Origin: Neoceratodus forsteri | Lineage: Eukaryota; Chordata; Ceratodontiformes; Ceratodontidae | Direction: 5' to 3' | DNA length: 64,000 nt | NCBI GenBank assembly: GCA_016271365.2 | Contig: JADMNL010000028.1 | Location: 51,788,001 to 51,852,000 of the forward strand | Shown: piece after piece, positions 10,528 through 21,759 of the stretch | Layout: the number at the start of each line of letters is the position of its first letter | How positions within the stretch are numbered: position 1 is the first letter of the stretch | Program-made: the position numbers and the translations under genes | The notes under the pieces: model-generated | Databases searched by the model: none | Told to the model about the DNA's origin: nothing | Seen by the model: the letters and a program-made list of their open reading frames with translations, nothing else

Positions 10528-11331
10528 CTAATGTGGAGATTCCTCTCTCCAGCTCCCCCACTTGTCATGGACTGGCAGCACCTCTGAAAATGTCGCAGAG
10601 CTTGCTACCTTCCCAAGGCACCCTCCCAAAACTGTAAAGTCCTCCTTCACCTTCTCCAAGCTTGCCTTATCCTTGAATAGGTTATTTATCCCCAGGTGGA
10701 TAATGACCTCCAGCTCTCCCCTCCTTGTCACAGCTTCAGCGATCCTCTAGATGCGCTTCCCCTCCTTCTGCGCTGTGCCTCTCGAAAGGCACTTTACCTC
10801 CCTTTCCTCTCTACTATCTGTGCCCAAATTCATTCCCTGGACAACTGAGTCCCCAACAGGAGTAACTTCTTCTTTCTATGGGGTTCTCATCCTCCCGCCA
10901 CTGTGTCCCCCTGTGCAAGGACCTTCACCTCCTCCCTGGTCCCAGCCTTGGGTTCCTTTGCAGGGCTGTCCCATTCCTCCAACACTGTGTAGGGGCTCAT
11001 GAGTTTGATTGGGGGGATGTGTCTATGCCCCTTCCCCTGAACCTTCCTGAGCCCACCACAGTTCATCCTGCCATCTGCCTGGGTGGCTGTTGTGGCATTG
11101 GCTGGGGCCAAAGGTCCCCAGTATTCCTGCCAGCTCGGCCTGAAGACTGGTGACCTCCACCCTCAGCCCAGAGAGGTGCCTACAAATGGGGCAGCTCTGT
11201 AGTAAACAGCATGTTTTTCTGAAGACTGCTGCACCACAACCAGAGCACTGCACCACTCCCTGCATCATCCTGTACTTGCTGATATTCCTCCCTTCCCCTC
11301 CTAACCCTTTTTTCCTTCTCCATCTCTCCAT
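10528..11331 (-). pseudogene. CR1 ORF1: zinc motif, coiled coil and SGNH esterase remnant
   Basis: VQCSGCGAAVF followed by SCPICRHLSGLRVEV and heptad leucines (11023-11331) form a CxxC...CxxC module leading into a short coiled coil. Downstream, VIIHLGINNLFKDKASLEK (10731-10528) matches SGNH block III. Block I (GDS) cannot be read in a continuous frame here. The same architecture is repeated in copies A, C and D. Confidence 0.65.
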
Positions 11332-11450
11332 GTCTTTCTCTCCTTCTGTAGTGACTTACAGCTTCTCTCTCCTCCTCTTGTATGTGCCCTTGTGGACCTA
11401 GTTACTAGCTACACCCTTTGTAATTCTGCCTATACACCAGCTGGGCTATA

Positions 11451-11874
11451 TGGCTTGTGCTGTGTTGCCTAACTGTTCCTGTGTCTTTACCAAGGTGTGG
11501 CTTGGCCTTCCACTATAAAGGTAGACCATCTTGGGGTGGTTGGGGAATGGGGGTGGGTAGGTGGGGTTGTTCCTTTGGTATTTGGTGTCTACAAAAAATA
11601 ATCAGGTAAAAAAAGGCTTTTTTCTGTAAACTCGAGGGCAACAACACAGTTCCAGTTTCAGGTAGCTGGTAGCTGCTCTCTCTCTCTCAGCTTCTGCAGC
11701 AAACAGAGTCCACAGTTAACTCCTGTTTGTAATCCACAGTCCCTCAAGCCTTCTTCAGCTCCTCCCCTTATCATGCCACTTCATTTTGACCTGACACCAG
11801 AGGACACAGTAGACAAACGTTTCACAGAAAAATGTCCTGCTGAACAACCACCTGCCGAAAAAATGCAAAATTGA
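11451..11874. other. Unassigned sequence next to CR1 and Crypton
   Basis: A G-rich patch (about 11532-11570) and an A-rich stretch are present. No frame or repeat structure is supported. Part may be the 5' end of CR1 copy B. Confidence 0.35.
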
Positions 11875-12900
11875 ACAGCGCATCTCATTTCTCCACAGTG
11901 AGTACACACAAACTCAATATAACTGGAAGTGAGAGAGAGGTGCTAAATACTAAAAAAAAACACTCAGTGGGCAGTTGCAGTATTCAGTCAATGGGCTACC
12001 ACAAAAAAAGAACCTCACAATTAATTGGCAAGCTGAAACTTTTGAGAGATTAAATGAAGTACTCCGACGCTTCTATGCAGAAGACTTAACCATGACTGGG
12101 GAGAAGTACTCAGTATCCAGGTACTGTACACAACACCTCAGCATCAACCGGTACCTCAACACCCCTGAAGTTGGCCGCAATACCAGCCTAATCAGTGATC
12201 CTGCATTCTGGTTCAGCAACAATGTTCTTTCCTCAATTCTAAGAAAACTAAGAGTGCAGCAAAAAGATCTGACTTCCCGCCACCCAACAATTACTGAGGC
12301 AGACTTATTAAAACTAAGAAGCTCACTCTGCATGTTGCCTGATACGGTGCCTGGTCTTGTCCGAAAGGACTGGTTTAACCTACAGCTCTATATGGCCAGG
12401 CAAAGTTAAGAAGGGCTCGGGGACCTCAGACCAGACTTTTTCACATAAAAACTGACAGCGCTGACCACTGATATGTGACATCGTCACACAATCTAGAAAC
12501 CAAGACCCAAAAAAACCCTCTCAAATGCAAAAAAGAAAACACAAGAGGCTTCAAGTATGACAGCACAGTAAATCCAAAGTGCTCCATGCACTCATTCATA
12601 AAAAATCTGCACAACACACTGCCAGACGCCCCAGCTGTTTACCTCCACCCCTGTAAACTGCCACAAGCATGCCTTGAGAAGGAGGACTGCTGGTCCATGT
12701 GGAAGGTCATAGGAAAAAACTTGCTTGGGACATGATGCCAAAACTCTGCTGAAACCAAACTAAGCATGCAGTACATAGTATCCGCTCAATAGCAATGCAC
12801 CTGCTCAGCAATGCAGGTCTCTCTCCATGTGAGATTACAAGTGCAACAGGGCATCTCTCAGAAACCAGTCTGCACTACTAGAAAATTGCAAAACCTGGAG
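11875..12900 (+). pseudogene. Crypton-type tyrosine recombinase (DUF3504-like) fossil
   Basis: The frame 11975-12409 reads like the N-terminal and central part of Crypton-derived proteins: NWQAETFERLNEVLRRFYAE, YLNTPEVGRNTSLISDP, SSILRKLRVQQKDLTS, ITEADLLKLRSSL and a following region with VRKDWFNLQLYM. After a frame break, NPKCSMHSFIKNL with LPDAPAVYLHP (12475-12735) and, beyond another break, LGTMMPKLC and ATGHLSETSLHY (about 12720-12878) follow the order of the recombinase core, including its GH-x-S and a final Tyr. Several frameshifts and stops make it inactive. Cryptons move a circular DNA by tyrosine recombination, and domesticated relatives exist in vertebrates; this copy looks like an ordinary fossil. 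Confidence 0.7.
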
Positions 12901-13280
12901 CTCAATACAGAGGTGGTGGACAGCCTGAACAACAAGCCACTACTAGCAGATCAACAACATCACCTTCAGTCTCCAAGAACACACAGCAGGCAGCATCCGG
13001 CGCCACCGCAGAAACTAACTCTAGCAACAACTTCAGCCCAGTAAACTGTGCCTCAACTCACCTGTCAGCTTCATCACCTACAACAAATAGTGCTATCTTT
13101 TATTACTTTGGCCACCCTTCTACAGAACGTGCATCTGTGAGGTTTGTGCTTATTTTCTTTGCCTCATCCCAAAAAGGGTCTATTTTTTTTATAATCCCTA
13201 TAACAATAAAAAAAATGAATAAATTCTTATTTGCAAAGTTACAAACTTGTCTTAGACAATTGTTTGCCATTTTCTAGGCA

Positions 13281-13423
13281 CAATAATACCCTCCAGTGTG
13301 GGCAGCATGGGCTGTACAAGACATTTCAGGGGCTATAAGGCCCTCCCCCTGTGGCACCAGGCCTTATTACACCCCTCGGTGGTGTGATATATCCAATACC
13401 ACCCACCCTGTCGGGTATTATTG
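13281..13423. repeat. 143-bp imperfect palindrome (MITE-like)
   Basis: The left arm begins CAATAATACCC and the right arm, reverse complemented, begins CAATAATACCCG. Pairing continues patchily to GGGGCTATAAGGCC against the GGCCTTATTACACCCC side. The flanks CTAGGCA and CTAGCAT may be a degraded duplication. Confidence 0.5.
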
Positions 13424-16154
13424 CTAGCATAAAAGGAGCCATACAGGTCTTAACTGCTATAAGACAGAGTTGAGCATTTGGCTATATTCTTAGACCGACC
13501 TACCCTTTGGTGAACTTGAGGTCTGCAGTTACTCTTTCTCTGGGAAAACCTAATCTCACATGGACACTTCTTCCAAGGCTTCCTTACCACCTACCCTCAG
13601 CTCCACCTGATTGAGGAGCAAACGTTTCTGAGCCTACCAAGGCACAAACACAAATCCTGATGGACTATGCTCAGCATACAGGTGTGACCCCCACAATCAG
13701 AGTAGTCTTGATAACTGCTGATGGAGGATTTATCCTTGACTTCCTCATTGCTGCATATACATGGCCGATGCTGCAGTCCTTCTCCACCATGAAACCTGGA
13801 TTGGGTTCTCCCAAATGTTTAGGCAACTCCCTTGAGGGGAGATCCCTCTTCTCCACTTACACTCCTTCTATTTTGGTGAGACCACAGAGCCTCTGTACTC
13901 TCCATTCTGTACTCATGCTCTGCCGCTCTTTCTATTTTTTAATCTCATTTTTCAGTTCTCTACTTTCTGTCTTGCTCTTTCCTGGCTTCCTTGCTGCCTC
14001 TGATTGGAAAGCACCTCCCCCTTTGGAGGGAGAGATGCCAATGATCTGTGCTAGATATCTGCTAGGGTTTCCCTTTCTGTCACGCAAGGCTGTCAATACA
14101 CCTCCTGAACCCAGGGTTCAGGGAAGAACCGACTCCATGTGCAAACCTCCTCTGTTTTATTAGGAATGGATAGGGCAGGCATGTACAGTATTATCATAGC
14201 CACTGAGAACAAGTCTATAGTGACTCAGCAGCCTAACAAATGCTGACAGCCTGGAATATTTCAGGACTCAGGGCTCCAGTTTCACTCCTTAACTGTTTAG
14301 TAACTGTGCTTGAACAGACAGGGGGTTGAGAGCCTGGTGACACTTGGAGATCCAGTAACAAATAAAGATTTAGATGGGTTCAGATGGGCACTAACAGAAT
14401 CAGAAATAAAGTGTTGTAAGACAAATCCTAATTTGTTGATGTTCATAGGCGTTGATGGCACATGCAGGAAGGAGACCGGAGGCAGGTTTTGTGTGCATCT
14501 GTGGGCAGCAAAGTAGGCAAACAGGTACTGGATCCATCAAGTCAAAGATATGGAGATATTGACCAGAAAGACTAACATGATTCCAGAGTGGGGTGGACAC
14601 AAATTGTATTTTTTGCTTCAGCAGTGACAGGATATAACAGACTTACTCAGTACTAGTCCCTCCCGGTACACAATACAATTCACTGGATGATGCAATAACC
14701 CAAATTACATACAGTGCTGCATGCAGTACATCATCTCTAATAATCCAAATTTAAATATCATGAATAAAAGTAGGTCTTGATCATCATTTTATTCATTTTG
14801 TGTGTGTGTTGATAGAGCAACCTTCATCAGTAAGTCTGCATTCAGGAACAGCTTTAGAGTTTTGTCGGCCCCCAGTGAGATCAGCCAGTGGGCCCTTACC
14901 CAACCCAGATTGACCACATTTTTTATCCTGTCCCATATTCATCACATTTTATTTTCAGTACAGCCTGTTACACATTTGTGTTTCTCAGGGGAAGGTAGCA
15001 ATGTTAGTCCTTTGGACCCCTCTGCCCAGTCAATCCATGTCTGTTTATTGACCTCTAATTGGTCAGGCCATACCATGGCAATTGATTTCCTGACCTTGTG
15101 ACAGTCCATCAGAAGTCTCCACAGAGCCTAGAGATACCCTTTATTGCTGTATTACTTTAAATGTGACAATAATTAAATAAAAACTTTTAAAGTAAAGTGA
15201 CACTGTTCCTGGGGGCCCCATGAACAGGGGGCTCCCAGCAACCTCAGGGTTTGCTGATGCCTAAAACTGGCTATGTCTGCATTTAGTTTTGTAAAAGCCA
15301 TAGCCATCCAAACTGTAGAGTGACTGCAGAGTTTCAACTCCAAACGATTCATTTCAGCCAATCCAACATAGCAGAGTACTGGTCCTTTGTAATGCAGAGC
15401 AAATGATTGGGGGAACCCATGATGAATTCTCTAGTTCTTTATATATATTCAGTCTCTATGGCCTAGAGTCACTGAGTCATGCAACCTTAGACCTCCTGGC
15501 TCAGGAACAACCTCTACCAGTGCAAGGGCCCCCCCCCATGCACAATTACAGCTAGCTTACACAGGAGAGGATAAGCTGCCGACATGTTCAATAGTGGGGT
15601 CTGTAAACAAAGGTAATCCATCTGTATGATGAAACTGTGACCGTCTCTGTCTCTTAGTAATTAAAACAGGTGTGGGTGTTTTTATTTACAATAGGACTGT
15701 GTACGTGTTTCAGATAACCAAGGCATCAATTAGAATCATATCTGATTATGCGCCGCATGTCATATATATTTGCAAATGGCTCACTTGACTAGTCTTCACA
15801 TCTTTTTGTGAAAATATTGACATGCTTAACATAAGCAGGTGATTTTTCTTTTGTGCCTGTTGTTTTTATTAAAGAATGCACAACAAACAGATGTGTACAT
15901 TTCTTGTTTTCCATGGTACAAACTACAGTAGTTCGCATTTAGTCGAGGCAGAATACAAAGCACATGAGAAGCAATCTCGCAGACACTGATGGGCTGCAGG
16001 AGGTGACAGATTCAGGGAGGAGGAAGAGCTCATCCCATAATCAGATGATTCTCACTGCCTCCAAGGTAATGAATAATCTGAAAATGGTTCTGCCAATTTT
16101 ATAGACAAAACCTCCTGTGTAGTGCTTGTTGTATTATTAAAACAATCCATTCTG
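13424..16154. other. Unassigned DNA, no supported gene
   Basis: The longest frame (13660-14163, + strand, 167 codons) has no recognisable domain, conserved motif or relative in the window and is best treated as chance. The region 14830-15370 contains GGCCCC/GGGGCCC-rich blocks reminiscent of decayed transposon ends but without a convincing pair. No tRNA or tandem repeat is seen. Confidence 0.4.
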
Positions 16155-16525
16155 TAAGCTGAAATGGTTAGTTCAGTGGATTCAGAACTGACAGATGGGA
16201 GAAAATGGAATTAATCCAGAACCAGAATGCATCCAGAAATGGAATGATTCCAGTTTTCCTTTAGCAGGACATTGACCAGCTGGAATGCCCCTGACCTACT
16301 AGAATGCCCACCCCAACCTGTGGCATGCCCCTGTCCAGGTAGAGTGCATTCTGGTAGGACAGGATGCATTTTAGTGGGTCAGGGGAACCAGTCCCACAGG
16401 TTGAGTGGGCATTCTTGTGGGTGAGGGAGCATTCTAGTGAGTGGGGTCATTCCATTCTGGCTGTTTGATAGCATTCTGGGTGCATTCCAGTTCCAAAACC
16501 CCAGTTCTGGCTGCATTCCAGCTTG
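16155..16525. repeat. About 370-bp palindromic repeat rich in GAATGC motifs
   Basis: CCTACTAGAATGCCCACCCC with AACCTGTGG on the left pairs with CCACAGGTTGAGTGGGCATT and flanking GCATTCTAGTG on the right. The centre is near 16340. Outer arms around CCAGAACCAGAATGCATCCA and TGGCTGCATTCCAG extend it. The GAATGC/GCATTC word recurs many times, as expected for a foldback with internal repeats. Confidence 0.55.
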
Positions 16526-16727
16526 CACTTCCATGAAGGAGACCTAGGTTTTTGTTACAGGTCTGACACTCCTAACACCATACTGATGGAGTAAAGGAAG
16601 CAAGCGTGCTCTTAGACACCTCAGGGAGGTGGGCAGTACAACCCTCAACACCTTAGTGCCACCTGTGGTGAACATATGGTGGAAATGGATAGTGAGTGTG
16701 CTGTACAAAGTCTGGAGGTGAATAAGT

Positions 16728-17061
16728 CTTACCAGTGACTTACACCAGCCAGCCTGATCCTACACCCCTTACCAGTGACTTACACCAGCCAGCCTGATCC
16801 TACACCCCTTACTAGTGACTTACACCAGCCAGCCTGATCCAACACCCCTTACCAGTGGCTTACACCAGCCAGCCTGATCCTACACCCCTTACCAGTGGCT
16901 TACACCAGCCAGCCTGATCCTACACCCCTTACCAGTGGCTTACACCAGCCAGTCTGATCCTACACCCCTTACCACTGACTTGCACCAGCCAGCCTGATCC
17001 TACACCCCTTACCAGTGGCTTACACCAGCCAGCCTGATCCTACACCCCTTACCAGTGACTT
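16728..17061 (+). repeat. 40-bp minisatellite, about 8 copies
   Basis: The unit (TACACCAGCCAGCCTGATCC + TACACCCCTTACCAGTGACT) repeats every 40 bp, starting at 16741, 16781, 16821 and so on through 17021. Units differ by a few bases (GACT/GGCT, T/C). The last unit runs without a break into the L2-like LINE, where the same bases encode a part of its ORF (YTSQPDPTPLTSDLQHSF). Confidence 0.95.
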
Positions 17062-18990
17062 GCAACATAGCTTTACCTCTGTTGAAGCCTGGTTTGCTGA
17101 GCATAGATCAATTATGAACTATAAAAAGATCAAAGTGATGGTCTTTGCTGTGACTCATAACAAGTTTAAAAGAGCCCAACTACCCATCTCCAACAATACT
17201 GGTACACAGCTTGAGCAGGTAACTAGTTTCAAGTACCGGGGCATCACCCTAGACAGTACTCTCTCCTATCAAGAACACATTAATGCCAGCCCAGTGTTGC
17301 TGAGGGTTGAGACGCTGGATGTCATACCTCACTCCACGCTGGCGACCCAGGTTTGGGAGCGAGCTCGGGTTGCTGAGGGTTGGCAGGGGATGACTAGGAT
17401 TCAGCATCTGTAGACAGTTCTCCTGGTCCTGGGGAGGGTTCAGGGATTGTCCGCTGCACTGGTACCCGCTGGCGGAAGCTGGGGCACTGCAGTGCACAGC
17501 AAGCAGATGCTCGGGGATTGGGGCAGAGCGGATGTCTTCTGGTTGCATGTGGGAGTGCGCACACGCTGGGCAGGATGTCATTGCATGTCCGTGCTCTGGG
17601 AAGAAACTACAGAAAAGTCCCCCTTCCTTCGGGTGAGGCGACGGCGATCAGAGGTAGTCCGTCTGACCTCACGCCCGATGCCAGCCGACTCTCTGGTTCT
17701 CCTTGGGGTCTGGGGTCACTCCTTGGTGGTGGGGGGAGTGCCCAACCTCACATACCCAATGTAGCCTGGAGCAGATCGGTTCAGGTGGGTGGTTGTGTAT
17801 GGCGGCTGCTGAAGAGACCCTGAGAGAAGCCCCGAAGGTAAGGGAGCAAAAAATAGAAGATACAAAAAAAAAAAAGAACACATTAATAACATCTCCAAAA
17901 CTGCTAATATCAGGCTAGGCCTCCTTCATAGACATCGGCACTGTATGACCCAAGAGGCACTATGCCTCGCAGTGACTAGCTCCATGCTGTCTCTCATTGA
18001 TTATGTCATTGTATTTTACGGTGCTACCACCACCACTGCCCTCAGAAGGTTAGGGGTTACTCTTAACAAAGCCTGCAGGTTAGTTAATGGTGCTAGTAGG
18101 GACACACATACCTGTGACCTATATGCACAGTCCAATTGGCTCAACCACCAGAGCAGAATCTCCTATCACACCTATCTTACTGCCAAAAAGATCTCTTTAG
18201 GGTTAGACCCCTGTCTACCCAGCAGCTCCTCAACTGGGACCACACTAACACACGCTGCACGAGAAGCGCTCCCAACGTAACTTTTCAGGCACTTTTATGT
18301 CGGACATCTCAAGCACAAAGAGCACTTGTGTACAGAGCACCTAGCTTGTTTAACAACCTCCCCGCACACCTTCAATCTACTCCCAAAATTGGTCCTTTCC
18401 AAAATTGTCTTTGACAGCACCTAGCCAACTGCAGTAGCTGTGACTCCCCCACTTTACTCTGGTGGCCATCTGCTTACACCTATCCTGACATTCTAATGAC
18501 GACGCCCTCTCGGGCTGCTGTTCTGTGTCACCACTGAGTCTATGGTCATCTGCAACGTTTCCCGCACTATCACCTGGAAAATTACCACTATTATCCCCTG
18601 TATAAAGTCAACCTTCTCAACTGCTCTTTCTTCTTCTTTTCTTCCTCCACCTATTGGCCTGTTGTGCCTCAAAACTCATCACTATTCTAGTTTGTTTCTA
18701 ACTGGCTTTCTCTGCCTGCTAACAAGCCCTCCACCAACTTCTGGTTACCTTTTTAACCCTAGCACTTAATATCAGTATTATTATGTATTGTATGTACTAG
18801 GTTAATTTTCAAATGTCTCTGGTGTTTATTGTTCCTCACCTAGTCTGCTTATTTGTACCCGATGTACTCGTGCCTGTTACGCCCTCCTCTGTATAATTCC
18901 TTGTTAACATGGAGCCTTTGTAAAAGAGCCCCTGGCTCAAAGGTCTTAATTCCAAGATTCAATAAATAAATAAATAAATAAATAAACTTT
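17062..18990 (+). mobile_element. L2-like LINE, copy 2, 5'-truncated
   Basis: This aligns with the 3' half of the long copy at 21760-25431. RT palm/thumb remnant HSFTSVEAWFAEHRSIMNYK and SFKYRGITLDSTLSYQEHIN precede an insertion (17285-17873). After it come ALCLAVTSSMLSLIDYVIVF, LNKACRLVNGASRDTHTCDL and YRAPSLFNNLPAHLQSTPK. The 3' end is GAGCCTTTGTAAAAGAGCCC, then CTCAAAGGT and an (AATA)n tail at about 18959-18988, the same as copy 1. Frameshifts make it inactive. Confidence 0.85.
17285..17873 (+). mobile_element. About 590-bp poly-A retroposon, family R6, copy 1
   Basis: It is inserted in LINE ORF sequence between perfect 14-bp duplications AAGAACACATTAAT (17271-17284 and 17874-17887) and ends in an A-run (about 17863-17875). 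The head GAGGGTTGAGACGCTGGA and body match copy 2 at 5624-6247. No protein-coding signal. Long duplications plus poly-A indicate target-primed reverse transcription by LINE machinery. Confidence 0.8.
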
Positions 18991-19057
18991 TACTTTTAGA
19001 TGAGCTTTCTGCCCTGTATTGAGAATTTATATTTTACAGCTAGTCTGGCCATATTGA

Positions 19058-19370
19058 TGTGTGCACCTCAACTACACCGCTTGACTATAATTCTGGTGGA
19101 GGTGTACACCTCACCCAGGTGTATCTAAATAGCATTTTTTAGACCCACATCAACTACACCTCCTGACTTCAGTTGAGGTGTTCTCCTCACTGAGGTGTAC
19201 CTAATTACCATTTTTTATGCACACATCAACTACGTTTCACACCAACGTGTGCACTTCACTGGTGTACCTAATTAGCATTTTTGATGCGCACATCAACTAC
19301 ACCTCACACCAAAGTGTGCACCTCACTGAAGTATACCTAATTAGCATTTTTTTAGACTCACATCAGTTAC
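19058..19370 (+). repeat. Degenerate 65-80-bp tandem repeat, about 4 copies
   Basis: Repeated blocks ACATCAACTACACCTC, GTGCACCTCACTGAGGTGTA and CCTAATTAGCATTTTT recur at spacings of about 66-79 bp. Units contain the self-complementary GAGGTGTACACCTC word, so each can form a small hairpin. No coding potential. Confidence 0.8.
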
Positions 19371-19673
19371 ATCCAAGTTACACTGCAAGTGAACTGCTGT
19401 TGAACTTCATGTACACCTCTCAGATAGTAGTGCAGCTGAGGTGTACACCTCATTTAAGCCTTAGCTACACTTCAAATATACTTCAGCTGGGCCAGGGATG
19501 TCACTGTATGGAGAACTTGGTACCAGTTTAGCTCAGGTCATCTACAGTTCATTAGGGCTACAGTGGGCAGAGCCCTACAGACCTCCTGTGATCAGAAAAG
19601 GGAGATATTTTCTGACCAAGCAACAGTGTGGAGTTGCCTTCATGTCCATGAAGCACTCCGCGCTGTCTGTTAG

Positions 19674-19873
19674 CAGTCACACAGCACTATTTTTTTTTAG
19701 TCAGAGGTCACAGTGGAACAAGGCACAGTCTGCCATATCCAAGATGGCTGACAACCTGTATTGTGCATGTACGAATACTTGCCCATGCACAATAGTGTTT
19801 GGTGGCCATCTTGGTCACAGCGGACTTTGCCATGTTCCGCCGTGACCTCCGCCAGTAAGACAGTGTGATTGTT
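19674..19873. repeat. 200-bp hairpin with about 70-90-bp arms
   Basis: AGAGGTCACAGTGGAACAAG through ATTGTGCATG on the left pairs with CATGCACAATAG through CGTGACCTCCGCC on the right, with the word CCAAGATGGC on one arm and GCCATCTTGG on the other. The loop is about 13 nt near 19775. Weaker pairing extends outward to CAGTCACACAGCACTA and AGTGTGATTG. Confidence 0.75.
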
Positions 19874-19901
19874 TAGTTTTTTTATTTTCTTCCTCCTGCC
19901 C

Positions 19902-20285
19902 ACCTGACCCTCCATCTCAGCACCCGCCACCCCACCCCAAGAAACATTGCGCCACACTGGGGGTGCCCAATCCCTCAGTGTAGGAATTCAAGTTGTTTGT
20001 TTTTTTTACATTTTTTCCTTCCACAAACCTGACACTCCTTCTCAGCACCCACCACCTCATTCCCCCCCCCAGAATGTTTCAATGACACTGGGGGTGTCCA
20101 ATCTCACAGTGCAAGAATCCTCAGGCATTTATTTAATTGTTCACCCTGTAAAAAGAAAATCATCCATCGATGTCTTTTGCAGCCATTACAGTCCATTCCC
20201 CTGACCCTCCCACTCAGCACCCACCATCCCGCACCCCCCCCCAACGAAGCACTTATCCATCGGGGGTCCAATGTCATAATCCTCT
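19902..20285 (+). repeat. Pyrimidine-rich tandem repeat, three units of about 125-175 bp
   Basis: Units begin CCTGACCCTCCATCTCAGCA (about 19902), CCTGACACTCCTTCTCAGCA (about 20027) and CCTGACCCTCCCACTCAGCA (about 20201). Each contains GGGGGTG.CCAAT downstream. The block precedes the palindromic satellite, as a similar CT-rich VNTR does at 36180. Confidence 0.65.
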
Positions 20286-20359
20286 CTGGACCGCAGACAC
20301 ATCATCACTATTCAAAAGTGGACTGCAAACTGAATGCGGTTCAATGTATATTAATGATG

Positions 20360-20940
20360 TTTTGAACTCAGTGACAAAACTTGGGCATTTTTGCATATTT
20401 TTGGCCCAAATTTTTAACACACCTTTTTTGGGACCGTGCCTCATGAACAATTGCACTGGCATTAAGCAAATCTGTCCTAAAAGGTGATTTTGCAGTCCCT
20501 GCACAAATTCCCATTTTGGGCAGGAGTTGACAAGTTTTTCTGCCCTTGTTAATGAGGTGGGGTAATTAGAAGGCTATTCTGAAACTTTGGTGTAAACATA
20601 TTAAAAAATAACAAAGTTATGAACCTAGGTTGAATTTTGTGAATGCAGGCTCATAACTTTGGTAATTTTCAATATATTTACATCAGATTTACAACATAGC
20701 CATATCGTTACCGCACCTCATGAAAATGACAGCTATAATTTTCCAAATCCTGGCCAAAATGGTTTTTTACTCCCAAAAGGCGATTTTGCGGTCTCAGCAC
20801 GAAATCACCTTTTGGACAGGAGTTGAAAATGTTCTCTGCCCTTGTTCATGAGGTGTGGTTATAAGAAGGCTATGTTCTAAATCTGGTGTAAAAATATTTT
20901 AAAAAAAGTTATGAGGCTACAGTATGTTGAATTTTTCAAA
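20360..20940. repeat. Palindromic satellite (about 290-bp monomer), two units
   Basis: Each unit contains a left arm (AAATTTTTAACA, CCTCATGAACA, AAAAGGTGATTTTGC) and the inverted right arm (AAATCACCTTTTGG, TTCATGAGG, GGCTATGTT). Units are separated by CATAACTTTGGTAATTTTCA. Related units occur at 25878-26215 and 36925-38710. Confidence 0.75.
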
Positions 20941-21590
20941 TCTTGCCAGGTACGTTGGATTGAGTGCACTGAGCTGCGGAGCAGCTGTGAAGGACTTTGT
21001 TTAATTTGAATCTTGGCGACATTTTTTCTAGCAGAACTGTCGGCGTGTGTCTGTAGATAGTCTCCTGCTGTGGCATTTTTTTAGTATGCATTCAGTGTTA
21101 CCAGTGCCTGAAGAATGGTGCCTTAAGAATCTACTTATCTTTAAAGGGGCTTTAAGTAGCTGAATGTAGAATTTTCCTCTGTGCATACCTGCAGTGTAAT
21201 TTATTAGTATATTGGGAATCTATTCCACGTAGAGCTCCCCCAGATCTCTGCCTAACAGTGCTGGCTCTTTTGCTGTAAAAGACGTAAAGTTTAGCAGCCC
21301 ACAGTTTAAATTTAACAAAAAAAAAACAAGGTTTAGCAGCCCAAAATGAGCATTTACTCAGCTCACTAATTTGACTCCAAATCAGGAGTTCACTCGTTTC
21401 TTTAACCCCTCCCCGTTCTCCCTCCCTGACTATTTAATCCCTTACCTTTCCATACTTTCTCCACACAATTTTCCCAGAGGTCGAGAGGGCCAGTGGCTGT
21501 AAGGCACCCTCCCCCACCTCCCAAATCTTGCCAGGTATGTCGGATCAAGTGCACTGAGCTGCAGAGCAGCTGTGAAGGACTTTGTTGTTT
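20936..21590 (+). repeat. Pair of 62-bp direct repeats about 587 bp apart
   Basis: A block from CAAATCTTGCCAGGTA through GAGCAGCTGTGAAGGACTTT occurs at about 20939-21002 and 21526-21589 with about 4 mismatches. The 520 bp between hold no recognised feature. It could be a segmental duplication or an insertion flanked by a long duplication. Confidence 0.6.
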
Positions 21591-21759
21591 GGCCCCGCCG
21601 ACGCAGAGCATCGGCTCCCCACCTCCCCTGCCACCAGCCTTGGTGAGCATTCCCTTTTATAGGTGGTGTGAACCAATCAGCCTAGATCTCCATTAGCAGC
21701 TTATACACTCCAGTCACTAGAGGCTACTCTATTGCATGTTATCTTGTGTCACTGTTCTC

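Larger units (their letters stand above)
7308..11450 (-). mobile_element. CR1-type LINE, copy B, nearly full length
   Basis: The 3' end carries the family's terminal signature (ACATAGAAACATAGAC, then a GGCAGATAAGGAC-like block at 7308-7350). From right to left come a zinc-motif/coiled-coil ORF1 N-terminus, an SGNH esterase remnant, an APE endonuclease, a linker, the reverse transcriptase and the C-terminal domain. The 5' boundary is uncertain, about 11400-11530. Many frameshifts show that it is inactive. Confidence 0.85.

Noticed and set aside
13660..14163. 167-codon plus frame
   Set aside because: No motif, no relative in the window and ordinary composition; likely chance.
20360..20940. CRISPR-like regularly spaced repeats
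   Set aside because: The repeats are palindromic satellite monomers in a vertebrate context, with related rather than unique spacers.
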